64,000 nucleotides of DNA from Brachionus rotundiformis (GCA_016802295.1 JAESIW010000025.1:9159-73158), one strand, 5' to 3'; positions 10,650 through 21,427 are shown, numbered from the stretch's first letter. Numbers and translations are program-made. Notes: generated by a model not told the origin, from the letters alone.

Positions 10650-11039
10650 TCACATGTCACCAGGATTCTTAAAATTGAACATTGGTTCATTGAACTGATT
10701 GACCAAGAAGGGCGGCATAGCTTGACTATTGTCCATTACGTTAAACGAGCCGCAATGGGTCAAATCGTTGGGCTGATAGAGGCCATGTGGCGTGAAATTC
10801 GATTCTGAGTACGATGTGGATGCATATGCAACATTGCAGATTAATTCCAAATATTGGTTTGGTTTTATGCAATTGAAATCAACATTTTGGCTCATGATTT
10901 TTGGCTTTGGCACTCTTGGTGACTTGTTAAAGGGCTTGTCGTGGTGTTGTTTTTGTTTTTTTTGTGCACTATGGCATGTCGATTTCGTTCGTGAAAGGCA
11001 AAAATTTTTACTTTGCCTTACGAGATCGAAGTTAATCAA
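10650..11039 (-). CDS. possible terminal exon or small gene, unknown
   Basis: The frame is open from a stop just above 11039; the first ATG is at 10895, giving 81 residues. The upstream part is basic (CHSAQKKQKQHHDKPFNKSP). The rest is rich in Asn, Ser and aromatic residues (ELICNVAYASTSYSESNF, then HGLYQPNDLTHCGSFNV) and ends NPGDM. The base composition is less AT-rich than the flanks, which supports coding. Either the ATG at 10895 starts a small protein, or the open part above it is an exon whose acceptor lies near 11044. The family is not recognised. The look resembles the unstructured C-terminal exon of a transcription factor, but that is only an impression. Confidence 0.35.
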   Translation of the reverse strand: MINFDLVRQSKNFCLSRTKSTCHSAQKKQKQHHDKPFNKSPRVPKPKIMSQNVDFNCIKPNQYLELICNVAYASTSYSESNFTPHGLYQPNDLTHCGSFNVMDNSQAMPPFLVNQFNEPMFNFKNPGDM

Positions 11040-11422
11040 TAACTAATTCGATTTTAAATTTAATTCATTAAAATAAATTGCATATATAATGATTTGAATT
11101 TTTTTAATTTATTTTATGTAGTCAAATCTGTAAAATTTTTATCAGTAAAGTTTCTAAGGGTATTTTTTTCATTTGGTTTGCTTCATTTAATACAAATCAT
11201 GATATCTGTTGAGGTAATTATAATTTCTATCTTAAAGCTTCTTTTGTTTGATATGCGTAATAATGATAAATTATAATTTTTTCAGGAAGTAATAATTTTT
11301 TTTAAACAATTATTAAAAAGTAAAGGGTTAAGTGATTAAATATTTTTATTTAAAAAAAATGAAAATTGGAATTAATACAAAATATGAAGAGAAAAATAAT
11401 AGAAAAATTAACTATCAAATTT

Positions 11423-11872
11423 TTACAAAACAAAATTTTTTAATTTATTTATAAAGTCATCTTCTAAGAGTTTGTGCTTTAATTTCGAATATTGATCGCA
11501 CATTTTTTTTGTTGAACGATGGTCAAATTGAAATTTATGACCATAATTTTGAATAATTTTCTTCCAATCGACCATTTTTCTATTTGTTTTGGTTGGTTTT
11601 GAATTAATCGCCGCTAAGTGGAATAAAAGTAGAATTTCGTATTCAGACCAACATTTATAATTATCTTTTTTTTTTTCATTTTCAAGTTTATTTATTTTCT
11701 CTGATAAGATTTGATTTTTTTCCTCAAGAGCCTTAATTTTTTGAAAATTAATTTCATTTTGACTTTGCTCATTAGGAATATTATGATTTCCAGAGAATTC
11801 AGGTATATTCTCTAAATACTGAATGAAATCATTCAAATCATTTTCATTATTAGTTAACATTAAATTTTCCAT
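11423..11872 (-). CDS. coiled-coil plus SANT/Myb-like DNA-binding protein
   Basis: A 149-residue intact ORF with an ATG start and a TATA-like CTATTTAAG about 37 bp upstream. Residues 43-70 form a short coiled coil (KIKALEEKNQILSEKINKLE). Residues 74-133 look like a Myb/SANT-type trihelix: CWSEYEILLLFHLAAINSK, then MVDWKKIIQNY, then RSTKKMCDQYSKLKHKL, with the expected tryptophans in helices one and two. Such proteins bind DNA and are often carried by DNA transposons as accessory DNA-binding proteins. It lies 840 bp downstream of the Rep gene's stop, on the same strand, and is intronless like it. Function in the element is inferred. Confidence 0.65.
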   Translation of the reverse strand: MENLMLTNNENDLNDFIQYLENIPEFSGNHNIPNEQSQNEINFQKIKALEEKNQILSEKINKLENEKKKDNYKCWSEYEILLLFHLAAINSKPTKTNRKMVDWKKIIQNYGHKFQFDHRSTKKMCDQYSKLKHKLLEDDFINKLKNFVL

Positions 11873-12710
11873 TTTATTCTTTTCTGTATTATTGTTTTAG
11901 ACGACTTAAATAGACGAAGAGATAAAACAATTTAGCGTTTAAGTCATTCTTAAATGACGGAAGCAGAAAGTTTGTCAATATGAAAGAACTAAATTTTAAT
12001 TCATTTAGTAAATAAGTATTAGTTTATTTTAATGACCGCAAATGCTTCATATTCTGTTAAGAGTGACATTTTTATTCAATTAATTATTATATAAATTAGT
12101 TAAGTTTGAAAAAATTTATTTATTTGTCTGTTTATTATTATTTTTGGATTTTAATATTTTTTACTCTTTTAACTGGAGAGTTAAAATTTAATAAATTTTT
12201 TAGAGATATATTTAATTAAATTAATTTATATAATTATATTTTTAAATATTTAAATTTTTTTTTTTATTTTTTTCAAACTTTTTTTAAAGTAATAGATTAA
12301 GATTGCTGCTTATATATAAAAATTTACCTGAGTCCCTGTTTCTGTATCAATATCTGTCAAATAATTAAAAAAGAGAATGGAATAAGTGAATGTCTTTAAA
12401 ATTATTGAATTAATTTTCATCTGGGTTGAATTTTGTGAAATTTATTTCAAGATTGTGAACAAATCTAGGCTCTCTTAACTCTCTTAACTTTTTAAATTTT
12501 GAAATTTACTACTAAGCAGGAAATATTATTTTATAAAATATTAAATTCTTTATTCGATATCATTTCAAACTTAAAAAATTGATGAGACTAATCAATTTAT
12601 TTATCAAATTAAACTTTTAGGAATTATTAAATTAATTATTAATAAAAGAAATTTTCAAATTTTCAACATTTATTTAAAAAAAATTTAGTAAAAAAAAAAA
12701 AGAACAAAAA
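11873..12710. other. intergenic stretch between SANT-like and Rep genes
   Basis: It contains the SANT-like gene's promoter (TATTTAAG near 11905-11912). A pair of related segments, GACTTAAATAGACG and GTTTAAGTCATTCTTAAATGAC, lie near 11900-11965 and may be operator-like. Beyond that it is AT-rich with no gene. Minus-strand AATAAA-like sequence near 12668-12676 can serve the Rep gene. Confidence 0.45.
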
Positions 12711-13799
12711 TTAAAAACATTTTATTAATTTGTCAGCTTTAATTATCTTGAGTCGCTCTCGGAATCCTTGAACTTGTGTTGAAAGATCATTCGATGGCGG
12801 TGGAAGGTTGCTAATGAATATCATAGGCATTTCCATTTTAATTTTTATTGAAGTTTGGCCTTTACGATTGGCCACTAAGCATTCTCCAGATAAAACTTTT
12901 TTAATATCTGTTAAATTGTATTCACTAATGTCAAATTCATCAATAATAACCAAATTATGAAGATTTTTGTCGAATTCTTGCCAGGCGAATTTTTTTTCAT
13001 TAGGTGTAGGCCTAAAGATTTGATTTTCTATATCATAACTATCATCTTCATATTTTTTTATGCACGTCTTTATTAGGTTGAATATAAATGTTGTTTTTCC
13101 TGTGTTGGATCCTCCCCAAAGAAAAAGTTGAGGCTTTTTATGTCGATAACCATTTATTATCCAATCATTCCACCATCCTATTACTTCACCTTGCCAACTT
13201 TTTAAAGAGTCGATGTTCAAAACATTGTAATAAGGCCTTAATATTTGAACATTTTCTAGATTTTTTTCTTTTTGAACATTAACGTGCACTCTTTCAAGAA
13301 GCTTATAATATTGTGGATAGTTAAGAACATGGGGGCTAGAATATTCAAAGTTATCTGTTTTTGCGGCCCATTTTATTGTCGAGTAGTAAAAACTAAGATC
13401 ATTTTCATTTATACCAGAAAAAATAGGACTAACATCATATTTTGTAATATATTTTAAATAATTTTGCTCATTTCGTACAGTTTGAACAAGAACTCCATTA
13501 ATTACATAATCAGTTTCATCATCATCTTCTTCAATTTGCGGCTTTTCATAAACAGAATTAACTATTGTTCGAATTTCTTTTATTTTGTATTTTTCGATTG
13601 TTCTCATATAAATATGATGATGAGGTTCATTATTGAAATGAGGTTCCTGAGAAACCAAAAGTCTACAGCAAAATTCTTTAAGTAAATTAAAAACATTTTT
13701 CTTGTCAATTGATGTAAATGAAACAGTAACTGCAAATAGCCGAGAATATTTCTTCGACATATTTCGAAGGTTTTTATTTGAAATTATATCTTCAAACAT
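12711..13799 (-). CDS. Rep protein: HUH endonuclease plus superfamily 3 helicase
   Basis: A 362-residue intact ORF with an ATG start; M14 is an alternative start closer to the fold. The N-terminal HUH nuclease shows motif I (FAVTVSF, 22-28), a metal-binding HHH (60-62) and a catalytic YITK (Y117, K120) of the YxxK type. The C-terminal SF3 helicase shows Walker A GGSNTGKTT (229-237), Walker B LVIIDEFD (283-290) and the sensor motif FISN (328-331), with a possible arginine finger at R347/R349. The order and length are those of CRESS-DNA virus and rolling-circle plasmid Reps, which nick one strand at an origin and unwind it. Here it is a nuclear, intronless, undamaged gene, flanked by an iteron-like array and near an RPA-like gene. 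It could be an endogenised viral Rep or the transposase of a Rep/SF3 element. All motifs needed for activity are visible. Confidence 0.9.
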   Translation of the reverse strand: MFEDIISNKNLRNMSKKYSRLFAVTVSFTSIDKKNVFNLLKEFCCRLLVSQEPHFNNEPHHHIYMRTIEKYKIKEIRTIVNSVYEKPQIEEDDDETDYVINGVLVQTVRNEQNYLKYITKYDVSPIFSGINENDLSFYYSTIKWAAKTDNFEYSSPHVLNYPQYYKLLERVHVNVQKEKNLENVQILRPYYNVLNIDSLKSWQGEVIGWWNDWIINGYRHKKPQLFLWGGSNTGKTTFIFNLIKTCIKKYEDDSYDIENQIFRPTPNEKKFAWQEFDKNLHNLVIIDEFDISEYNLTDIKKVLSGECLVANRKGQTSIKIKMEMPMIFISNLPPPSNDLSTQVQGFRERLKIIKADKLIKCF

Positions 13800-13902
13800 A
13801 TTAAATAAAAAAATTTAATTTTTTTCTTTAAATTCTAAAATAACCAAGTGCAATATTAGCTTTTATGAAAAATCAAGAATATTTATATATTTTTTAAATA
13901 AA

Positions 13903-14034
13903 CGATTCAATATTATAAACTTATAGATTCAATATTTTTTCATTTAAGTGATTCTATTTTTTTAAAATTTGTTTTGAAGATTAAAATGGATCATTATTGA
14001 TTCAATATTAAATAATTATCGATTCAATATTATA
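13903..14034. promoter_or_regulatory. iteron-like array in the Rep / coiled-coil divergent promoter
   Basis: GATTCAATATT occurs on the plus strand at 13904-13914, 13926-13936, 13999-14009 and 14021-14031. The first and last extend to CGATTCAATATTATA. A partial copy (GTGATTCTATT) is near 13949. All lie in the 312-bp gap between divergent Rep and coiled-coil genes, where rolling-circle replicons carry Rep-binding iterons and the nick site. The AATATTA within the repeats resembles the loop sequence of CRESS origins, but no stem-loop presenting it was found. Whether this is an origin, a promoter operator or both cannot be decided from sequence. Confidence 0.6.
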
Positions 14035-14111
14035 GCATTGTATTTAAGGAATAAAAATATTGATATTAATTACATTTATCTGCATTTTTTGTAAGCAAGA
14101 GTAAATCAAGC

Positions 14112-14744
14112 ATGGAATATAGGCAATTAATCGCAAGCCATCAATTTAGAAAGCAACAGCTAGATAATCAACAGTGTGCTCAAAGATTTGATTTTATCAA
14201 GCAACAAAAACTTGATTTTAGACAATTCAACAGTGACTTGTTACAGAAGAAAGAAGATCTTAGACAAGTGCTTGAAAAAGAAAAGTTAGAATGGAGAGTG
14301 GCTAATCAAAGTAAAAATGGACAAAAAAAAACAATTTTTAAATCTAAAGATAATTTTGTCAACAAAAAAACCCATCAACAAATCGAGATAAAATTCAATT
14401 CAATAAAATCAATTAAAACAAGTAATTCCCGACACTTAGATCTGATGGAAAAAGTCGAAACTTTAAGAGATAAATTGATAAGTGGTAAAAACAAAATTGA
14501 ACCAGAAGCATCAAAATCTGTAAAAAGAAAGTGTACAGATACAATTACAAACCTAAAAAAAATTTGTTCAAGACCTAAAACCTGCGTTAAATCAAAATTG
14601 ACCGAAATAGGCAAAAAAGTTAGTAAAAAATTTAATTCATATAAATTTAATATTATATTTTTTCTAAGGAAATATCAATTGTTCGTGTCAACAAAAGTTT
14701 TTCATTTATTTGTATTCCGAATGAGACGAAAAATAAGCCAATAA
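14112..14744 (+). CDS. basic coiled-coil protein, divergent partner of Rep
   Basis: A 210-residue ORF from ATG. Residues 1-60 are a Gln- and Lys-rich helix (FRKQQLDNQQCAQRFDFIKQ, then DLLQKKEDLRQVLEKEKLEW), probably a coiled coil. The middle is very basic, including SVKRKCTDTITNLKKIC. The C-terminus is hydrophobic and basic (YKFNIIFFLRKYQLFVSTKV). The pI must be high, and nucleic-acid binding or packaging is possible. TGTATTTAAGG lies about 70 bp upstream, the same core as in other ORFs of the block. No family is recognised. Its place opposite Rep across the iteron array suggests a shared function. Confidence 0.55.
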   Translation: MEYRQLIASHQFRKQQLDNQQCAQRFDFIKQQKLDFRQFNSDLLQKKEDLRQVLEKEKLEWRVANQSKNGQKKTIFKSKDNFVNKKTHQQIEIKFNSIKSIKTSNSRHLDLMEKVETLRDKLISGKNKIEPEASKSVKRKCTDTITNLKKICSRPKTCVKSKLTEIGKKVSKKFNSYKFNIIFFLRKYQLFVSTKVFHLFVFRMRRKISQ

Positions 14745-15237
14745 TTCCAAAATCTTATTCAATTGGAAATTTTGTATTTAAGTGAAATGAGAATTTTTTT
14801 TTAAATATGACTATGTTTAAATATCAGTTTTTTTTAATTTCTTATTTACTTTTTTTGTTTATTTTCTTTAAATAAAAATATATATTATAAATGTTCCTTT
14901 TATTATTTTCTTACAAATAATTTGTCCTAATTATTTTTAACCACTAAGAGATAGGAATCAATAAAAAAAGTCTAAAACTAATAAATTAAAGATTACCATA
15001 TGTCCATACTAGTAATTTATTTGAAGTTATCAAAAGGAATAATTAAACAAGCTAAATTATTTTTTTCATGACCAAGCGTAATGTTAAGATTTTGTTAAAA
15101 GTTAGAGCCGAAAGCCATAAAAATAGTGGTATTTTAAAAGCTAAAAAATAGTATTTTAATTTTTATATTCTGATTAACTTAAAATTAAATGCTTAAAACC
15201 TAAAAATTTAACATAATTTTTTTACAGTATTTTTTTA
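14745..15237. other. AT-rich intergenic stretch
   Basis: No gene is seen. Several AATAAA signals near 14870 could end the coiled-coil gene. No terminal repeat matching the left array at 1-488 was found, so the right boundary of the putative Rep element is undefined. Confidence 0.5.
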
Positions 15238-15474
15238 CAGTCAAGAGCGGCGCTAGGTTGCTTAAGCAGCGCTTGAGCACATGCTTAAGCAGGCTCTCAA
15301 CTTATTTCAGAAACGTACTGTATAAAAACATTAATTAATCGCTCCTTTTTTCTCAAATAGTCTACGAGCAAGCTCTAGAGCTGCTTAAGCACAATAGCGC
15401 AAGTGTATAAGCAATGCTCTAGAGCTGCTTGCGCAGTGCTCAAAAAACTGTCAACTTATTTCAGAAAAGTACTG
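15238..15474. mobile_element. Tc1/mariner-type MITE, copy 2 (left end shortened)
   Basis: The right half matches copy 1 (8901-9187) almost exactly, ending GTACTG followed by TA. The left end retains TA-CAGT and then jumps to the interior (CAAGAGCGGCGCTAGG), so the left subterminal repeat is deleted. An internal piece of terminal sequence (CAACTTATTTCAG, then GTACTGTA near 15300-15323) shows a rearranged structure. Confidence 0.85.
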
Positions 15475-15719
15475 TATTAAAAATTCTAAAAATTTCATAA
15501 CCAGATGTGGTAAATGTCAGAATAGTAGGTTTATTTGAAGACAAAGTTGTGTTCAACAAAAAATCGTAAATTTGATTAAATCAATAGATGTAAGGTAAAA
15601 ATTGAATAAAATTTAGTTAAATAAAAATTTTAGTTTTTAAGTAAACTTCTTTATAACAAATAATGATTTGTAATGTCATATTGAAATTGAAAGAATGAAA
15701 TGTTATTGATTTAATATTT

Positions 15720-16523
15720 CCAGCATCTACGAAGCTAACCCAGAGCGTTTTTATCTTAAAAATTTTACCATCTCAGGGCCATGGACACGACTTTGTTCAA
15801 ACAAAGAAGCTCCAAGGCAAAATAACTGAATTTAATCCATCTAATGAAGGCTTTTCTTACAATAGAAATATTTTCTGCAAAGACCAGCTTTTTAACCACA
15901 AAATCATTCACAAAACAACAGCGTTGAGTATTTTGCATTACTTTTTCCTCTCAAGACGGCTTCGTATCCTAAGCAAGCATTGAATCAAATGGCATCCGTA
16001 CAATCAAATTAAATTCATATAAATTTAATATTTTTTTCAAAATACTGCATCATTTGTACCATTTTTGACAGTAATTCCAAAAATTTGAACCAATTCATTT
16101 GGTAAGCTTACCACACAGAATGATGGTTTTATTCAAGAAAGTTTTAGCTATTCGAAAAATGGCTATGAGTGTGATAAGGATTCTTACGACAAATCCATTT
16201 CAAGGACCAAATTTGTGCAAAAATGGCACGATAAGTGCGATGTTTGATTATTAGCTATCACTCAAGATATATTGTTCAAACGGCTAATTAACCTAAATGA
16301 AATGTAGGCATTGCATGAATACCTGGATCAAGATTTCAGGGTGATTAGAAACTTAACCACTTCGGATGCTTTGGTCAAGCTACCTTTAAAATTTGACGAG
16401 TGTTCAATAAATAAAATTATATGCTTGCTTAATCAGCAGTTTCCACACGCCACTTATGGTCATCAATACAGCTATGACGCCCACTCTGAACTTGTCAACT
16501 CAAAGTATTTCCTTGTTAAATAA
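15720..16523 (+). pseudogene. decayed gene of unknown family, copy A, first part
   Basis: Protein-like pieces are interrupted by stops and frameshifts. They include a segment with HKIIHKTTALSILHYFF near 15900, SISRTKFVQKWHDKCD near 16200, and the longest open piece 16311-16523 (HEYLDQDFRVIRNL, then NQQFPHATYGHQYSYDAHSE). The 15720-15960 part matches 33420-33640 at the DNA level, so the family exists at least twice here. I do not recognise the protein. Confidence 0.5.
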
Positions 16524-16994
16524 ATTAAATTATTTATTTGTTTATCTGTATGCTCCTTGAAAAAGTTCATAAAATAAAACATGAAATATAAATGTTTAAG
16601 TTTATTCGTGACAGTATGACGTTTAAGTTTATTTAGGGCATCATGATGTATAATGTTAGATGAAGTATCATATTTTAGTTTTAAAAAATAGATCGAAATG
16701 CTGAATTTTGAATAACTTGAATATTTTTTTGGTTTGTATCAGAAATAGAATTAAACAAGGGATAGAATAGTCTATTGAACCAGTTAAAGTTTTATAAAGA
16801 TTTCCTAATGACTTAAAACCAAAATCCAATTTTTTAATTGAAAGGTACCAGTTTTTTTTTTCAAAATAAGTAAAATAAATCTTTATTCTTTTAGTTAGTT
16901 CAATGAAAATTATTATTAACTAATACATGAATTTAATAATATGAAAACACTTTAATTTTATTTAAATTAAATATCAATATTTTTTTATCTCATA

Positions 16995-19456
16995 GGCGAT
17001 GGCAATGCTGTGCCAATAAACTCAAAAAGCTTTATGAAAGAGAAAAAGATAAGTGATAAAAAAGTAAATTAATTTGGAAGGCGCTTGTTGACAGTGAATG
17101 CATCAGACCTGAATGTAATAATGAACATCTCAATAATGGCAAAGTGAGCCCTTTGGAATAGATTGATCAAGAATCACTTAGAAGTCTCTTACAAACGTCG
17201 GGATATCCCACAACTTTGCTCAAAAAGCTTTTCTTTCTTTTACAGGACGGGGTGACCAAGCGAACCAGCATCACTATCGGCCTATCTAGCAAAACTTTTC
17301 AAGAATGGCTTCAGTGCACCGACCGCTACACACAAACTGAATGCGACATTCATTTGGAACTGGGCGCTAAATTGTGACGAATTCTCTCAGTTATCCAGCA
17401 GAATGGTCTAATCTCACTTCTGACTGACATAGTGCATGTGCTGAACTGCCATGCAGACAATCAAATTGCCATATATTCTTGCGACGTGCACTCTTATGAC
17501 ACAGACCCGAATGGCAATCACCAACTTATTCTATTTCGTTTTATGTCGGCATTGATCGGCTGCAATTCAATTACCAAACTAATTCAAATCATACATGGTA
17601 ATGTGACCAAAGCTGAGCATAAACAAATAAAGAAAATTGTTTATGATGAGATATCGAATCGAGCTGTTAAATTTGTGCTCAAAAATGGTACTAATTTTAA
17701 AGTCGTACTTGGTGAATTTAGCCTAGTCGGCAAGTCTATTCTGATTGCTTCGAGTATTATTAGCGGTGTCGGAATGGCTTAATTAACCATGTCATCAATT
17801 AACAACAGCTATAACCCAAGTAATTGGTAACTTAACCAGCGAACAATAATAGGCTTCATAAATGGTTCTCTTAGTGGATTATTTCTCCCAACCTTAGTGG
17901 ATTTTATCGCTTTTATAGCAAAATCTTTATCAAGAAAGATCTGATCAAAAAATTTGGCAAGCTTGGATATGTAATGTTGTTTGGATCATTCACAATAGCT
18001 GCAAAAATTCCATTCTTTTTTGTTTTTGCACTTAGACAAGGCATGCAATGCGACTGGTCCAAAATATTTTCCAGACCGGCTTTTTTAGAAACTCTTCTCT
18101 CGGCCATTACAGTTGTCATTAGTTTGCCAATTCCCTTAAGAGCAATAAAAATACAAAAGCCTATTCGGATGGTATTTTCAAAACTTTGTTTTCAAAATTT
18201 GACAAAGTGATTAAAAACGATCAAGAGCTAGTCAAAGAATTTACTGATAAAGAGTTGGGTTAAATGTGCCTGACGCGAGTAATGTTTATAAAGATATATA
18301 TGCCAAGACGAATCGAGATATGTCAATTCCAGAGAATCTTTTAAAGCACAAGATTTAGAAAATAATATACAAAATAATCCAAATTTGGATGAAGCGACCA
18401 AAAATAATTAATCGTGACAAAGAAAAAGCCAAGTTTAAATCATTTGTGTCTCAAGCTTTGCTTAGTTGTCTAATGAATGCCACATTTCTTACACGGATTT
18501 AATTGACAGTTTCAAAGGCATTAATTTGGAGCGTGAAGTTGACCAATACAAACAGTTTAACAAAAATATGGTATTTTCACTGAGCCAGCTTAGCGTGCCA
18601 TTCTCATGTAGGTGCAGAGAAAAATTGGAAATTTTCTAATTGGCACTCAGGCGTTGAGCCACAGCTGCTTGTCCAGAAAAAAGTTGGCCTCAGTTGAACA
18701 AATTGTAAACGAAGTGGCTTATATGACACAATCAAATGAGGAGATCAGCTTAGTTAGTTTGTTTTTATGCTCCAAACTAACCGCTGTTCTAACCGCCTCG
18801 ATTATTGGTATCGACTCCTTCAATCTGCAAAGGACTCAATCTAAATCAAGCGTCCAAGTGGTAAGAAAAGCTTTCTCACATCAAGCTCATCATGCCCTCG
18901 AGCAAATTCAACCATCTGCACAAACATAGACTGGCTAACAAACACCATTTTCGAGTACGTATTCAAATCAGTTATCTTCTACATTTAGTCTAGCCAAGAA
19001 TGCAAACTAAGATTCCAATCTCTAAGCCAAAATTTGCTTTCTTCAGGAGCTAAAACGCGTTCAGAGATCGAATGTCTACTGAAGCAGAAATTCCACGACA
19101 AAGAACTCGAATTTAATGATCGACTCAGCATGAAGACTGTTCACTTGATTAATCAACTTACAGGTCCACTATCTATTCAATTATTAGAAAGTGTAAGCGC
19201 CAGGCTTTTCGAGGCTGCTTTTAGTGAAAATTTTAACAAATTTCTAAATCATGTACTCAAGTCTATTAGCAAAAAGAGCCAGTGTATATTTTTAGACAAG
19301 CTTAATGAAGTTAAAAATTTCAGCCTTAATCTTGATCAAATCTTGGCAAAAGACTTGTTGGATAACAAGTTAAACCAAGCCAGGCCAGATATAGACAAGC
19401 AGATATATGAGATAAAAATGTTGCAAAACAGCATATTTAGCATTCAATTTGTTTAA
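16995..19456 (+). pseudogene. decayed large gene of unknown family, copy A, main part
   Basis: A long series of open pieces in compatible order, broken by stops of all three kinds (for example TAG at 17158, TGA near 17376, TAA at 17780) and frame changes. The 17222-17782 piece is well preserved (QDGVTKRTSITIGLSSKTFQ; then IYSCDVHSYDTDPNGNHQLI). Next come two hydrophobic stretches around 17840-18160 (GFINGSLSGLFLPTL; FGSFTIAAKIPFFFVFALRQ), which look like membrane segments. Helical, Gln/Lys/Leu-rich pieces follow at 18612-18929 and 19034-19456. The likely ancestor is a large membrane-associated protein. No domain is named with confidence. The start near 16995 matches 34270-34330, part of copy B. 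Confidence 0.5.
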
Positions 19457-19849
19457 ATTTAATAATTTAAAGTGAAAAATTAATAATAAAAAATTAATTT
19501 TATTATTAGTTGCTTATCTATTATATATATATACATATATGTATATATTTTAAATTAACATACGCTTAAACTAAATTTAATTTAAGTATATATATGTTAT
19601 AAGCCTTTAAAGCCAAAATTAGAGATAAAAAATTTTTGAGGTGACAATCAAATCTAATTTAAGGAATATAATATTCAATATTAACTTATTTGAAAATTAG
19701 GAGTTTGTAAAATTGGTTAATTTGTGTTCAATTGACCAATTATGTTATTTTACAACAAATTTTATTTAAATTATAATACAAATTAAATATAAAAGGATAT
19801 CTTTGTGAAAATTTTATTTTTTTTTTAAGATAAATAAATATAGTTAATA
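19457..19849. other. AT-rich spacer with a TA microsatellite
   Basis: It contains an imperfect (TA)n run with TACATATATGTATA around 19520-19550. No gene is seen. Confidence 0.6.
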
Positions 19850-20640
19850 ATGCAAGAATATAATATTTGGCTTAATGCAACAAAGTCATTAGGTAAGTCA
19901 TTGATTTGCTCGGTATGGTTGTTGAAAAATGATGAATTGGCCATTCGAAGTCAAGATGGTCTCAGATTTTTAAAACTCGATAAAAATCAAAAAGACTGGA
20001 AACTCATGTTCGAATATGACACACGTTTCAGTGACAAAAACAAATTTGACCAAGAACGCTATAAGCTCGAGTTTTTCGATGACCAAAACAAAACATTTGT
20101 CTCTTTTCTGACCACTAACAGTGGTTATGTTTTTCTTGAGTTGGACACCACAAGCTTAAAAAAGTAGCTGTAGACAAACGATTTGCCCGAAAGTATTCAA
20201 CTCTGACAATGGGATACTTGTATGGATCCGAAAATCCACTCGGAGTCTTTTCGTTGGACAAAAAGATTGGTGCAGCCTTTCACTTTGTTAATTTAAAATT
20301 ATCAAAAATTCCAATTATAGAACACCAAAAAACATATGAAATACTAAACAAAGAAATTTAATTGGCACAATTAGGTCTGGAAATTTTTAATCGCGTACGT
20401 AACTGGTAATGGTAAAAAAAATATTGAAGCAGTGCAAATTCAAGAATTGTTGCCTACGAGCTCGAAATATTCGACTGTTATTTCAAACCATCTGAACTTT
20501 TTAGATTAGAACTAAAAATGACGAAAGATACCAAGTTTTTTTTTGGAAGATTTACGCCAGCACCATTGGGCTCGTACTTGGACATATTGATTATTCAACC
20601 AGATGGTGTATATGTTTACAAAATTCAAGTATTTTATATA
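19850..20640 (+). pseudogene. decayed gene of unknown family, frameshifted
   Basis: An ATG-started open piece (19850-20166) includes VWLLKNDELAIRSQDGLRFL, which resembles a blade of the WD40 or beta-propeller proteins of this genome. After a frame change near 20165 the protein continues (KRFARKYSTLTMGYLYGSE; FSLDKKIGAAFHFVNLKL) with stops, and ends around PAPLGSYLDILIIQPDGVYV near 20620. It was about 260 residues before decay. Whether it is the end of the gene at 16995-19456 or independent is unclear. Confidence 0.4.
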
Positions 20641-21427
20641 ATTTTTAAAATCTTTTGGAAAATATTTAAAATTAGTTTTTTTTTTTAATTATTATTAATA
20701 TTGACTGAAATTGCCATTAGCAATTCACTTTTTTTCCTCTTTGAATTTTGTCCTTTAGATGACAATTTTTTAAAAAAATTTCTTTCAAATTATCTAGTTA
20801 AAATAGTAAAGAGATATAAATAGTCTCTATTTTGTTTTCGTTTTGATCATAGTTATTCAGAATGGACTAAAATTTAAACATTATATTTTGATGAAATAAA
20901 AAAAAATAGCAAGAATACAGTTTATGTATTCTAAAATTTTAAATTTATTTTTTTATCTCTTGATTACAATTAAAACAATTTAATTGACGAAACAAGACAT
21001 TTTTTTTAAATTTTTTTAATTCTTTGAATGAAATCTATCAAATCTATTAAAACTTACAAATGGTTTTTACCTAAATTTAGCGCTGACTTTAATGGAAAAC
21101 GCATTTACTTTAAAAATGGGTATGCTTCTTTAAATATTGTGTGTATGTTGTTTGACTTGTCTTGCCTGTTGGTTTGCTTTGGTTGGCTTTGGTTGGAGAA
21201 TTAAATACATAGATGACGACTTTCACTCAATATGACAAAAGTCGTGGAGATTAAATGGAGAAAAAACACCATTTACCAAAAGCGAATTGGAACAATTCAA
21301 TCAAAATACTGAATTACTTAAAGATACCTTAAGAAAAGAGTACAATTGCTTTTCGAGCAGAAAGTACAAAAAGCCTGACCATCAATGTGTCCAATGGCCC
21401 AAAGAATTCGAACAAAAATTTTCATAC
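20641..21427. other. spacer with weak coding scraps
   Basis: It is AT-rich up to about 21060. From 21250 an open piece with KSELEQFNQNTELLKDTLRK and DHQCVQWPKEFEQKF precedes the UNC80-like sequence. It may be UNC80 sequence too divergent to match, or another gene. No function is assigned. Confidence 0.35.

Noticed and set aside
10792..11046. Plus-strand 84-residue ORF
   Set aside because: It is antisense to the better-composed minus-strand ORF at 10650-11039 and has no recognisable motif.
650..14744. Helitron
   Set aside because: The Rep carries an SF3 helicase and a single YxxK tyrosine, not the SF1 PIF1-type helicase and Helitron Rep motif; no CTRR end with a 3' hairpin was found at a matching place.
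16995..19456. Pore-forming toxin-like gene, suggested by paired hydrophobic segments
   Set aside because: Only hydrophobicity supports it; no toxin domain motif can be pointed to in the sequence.
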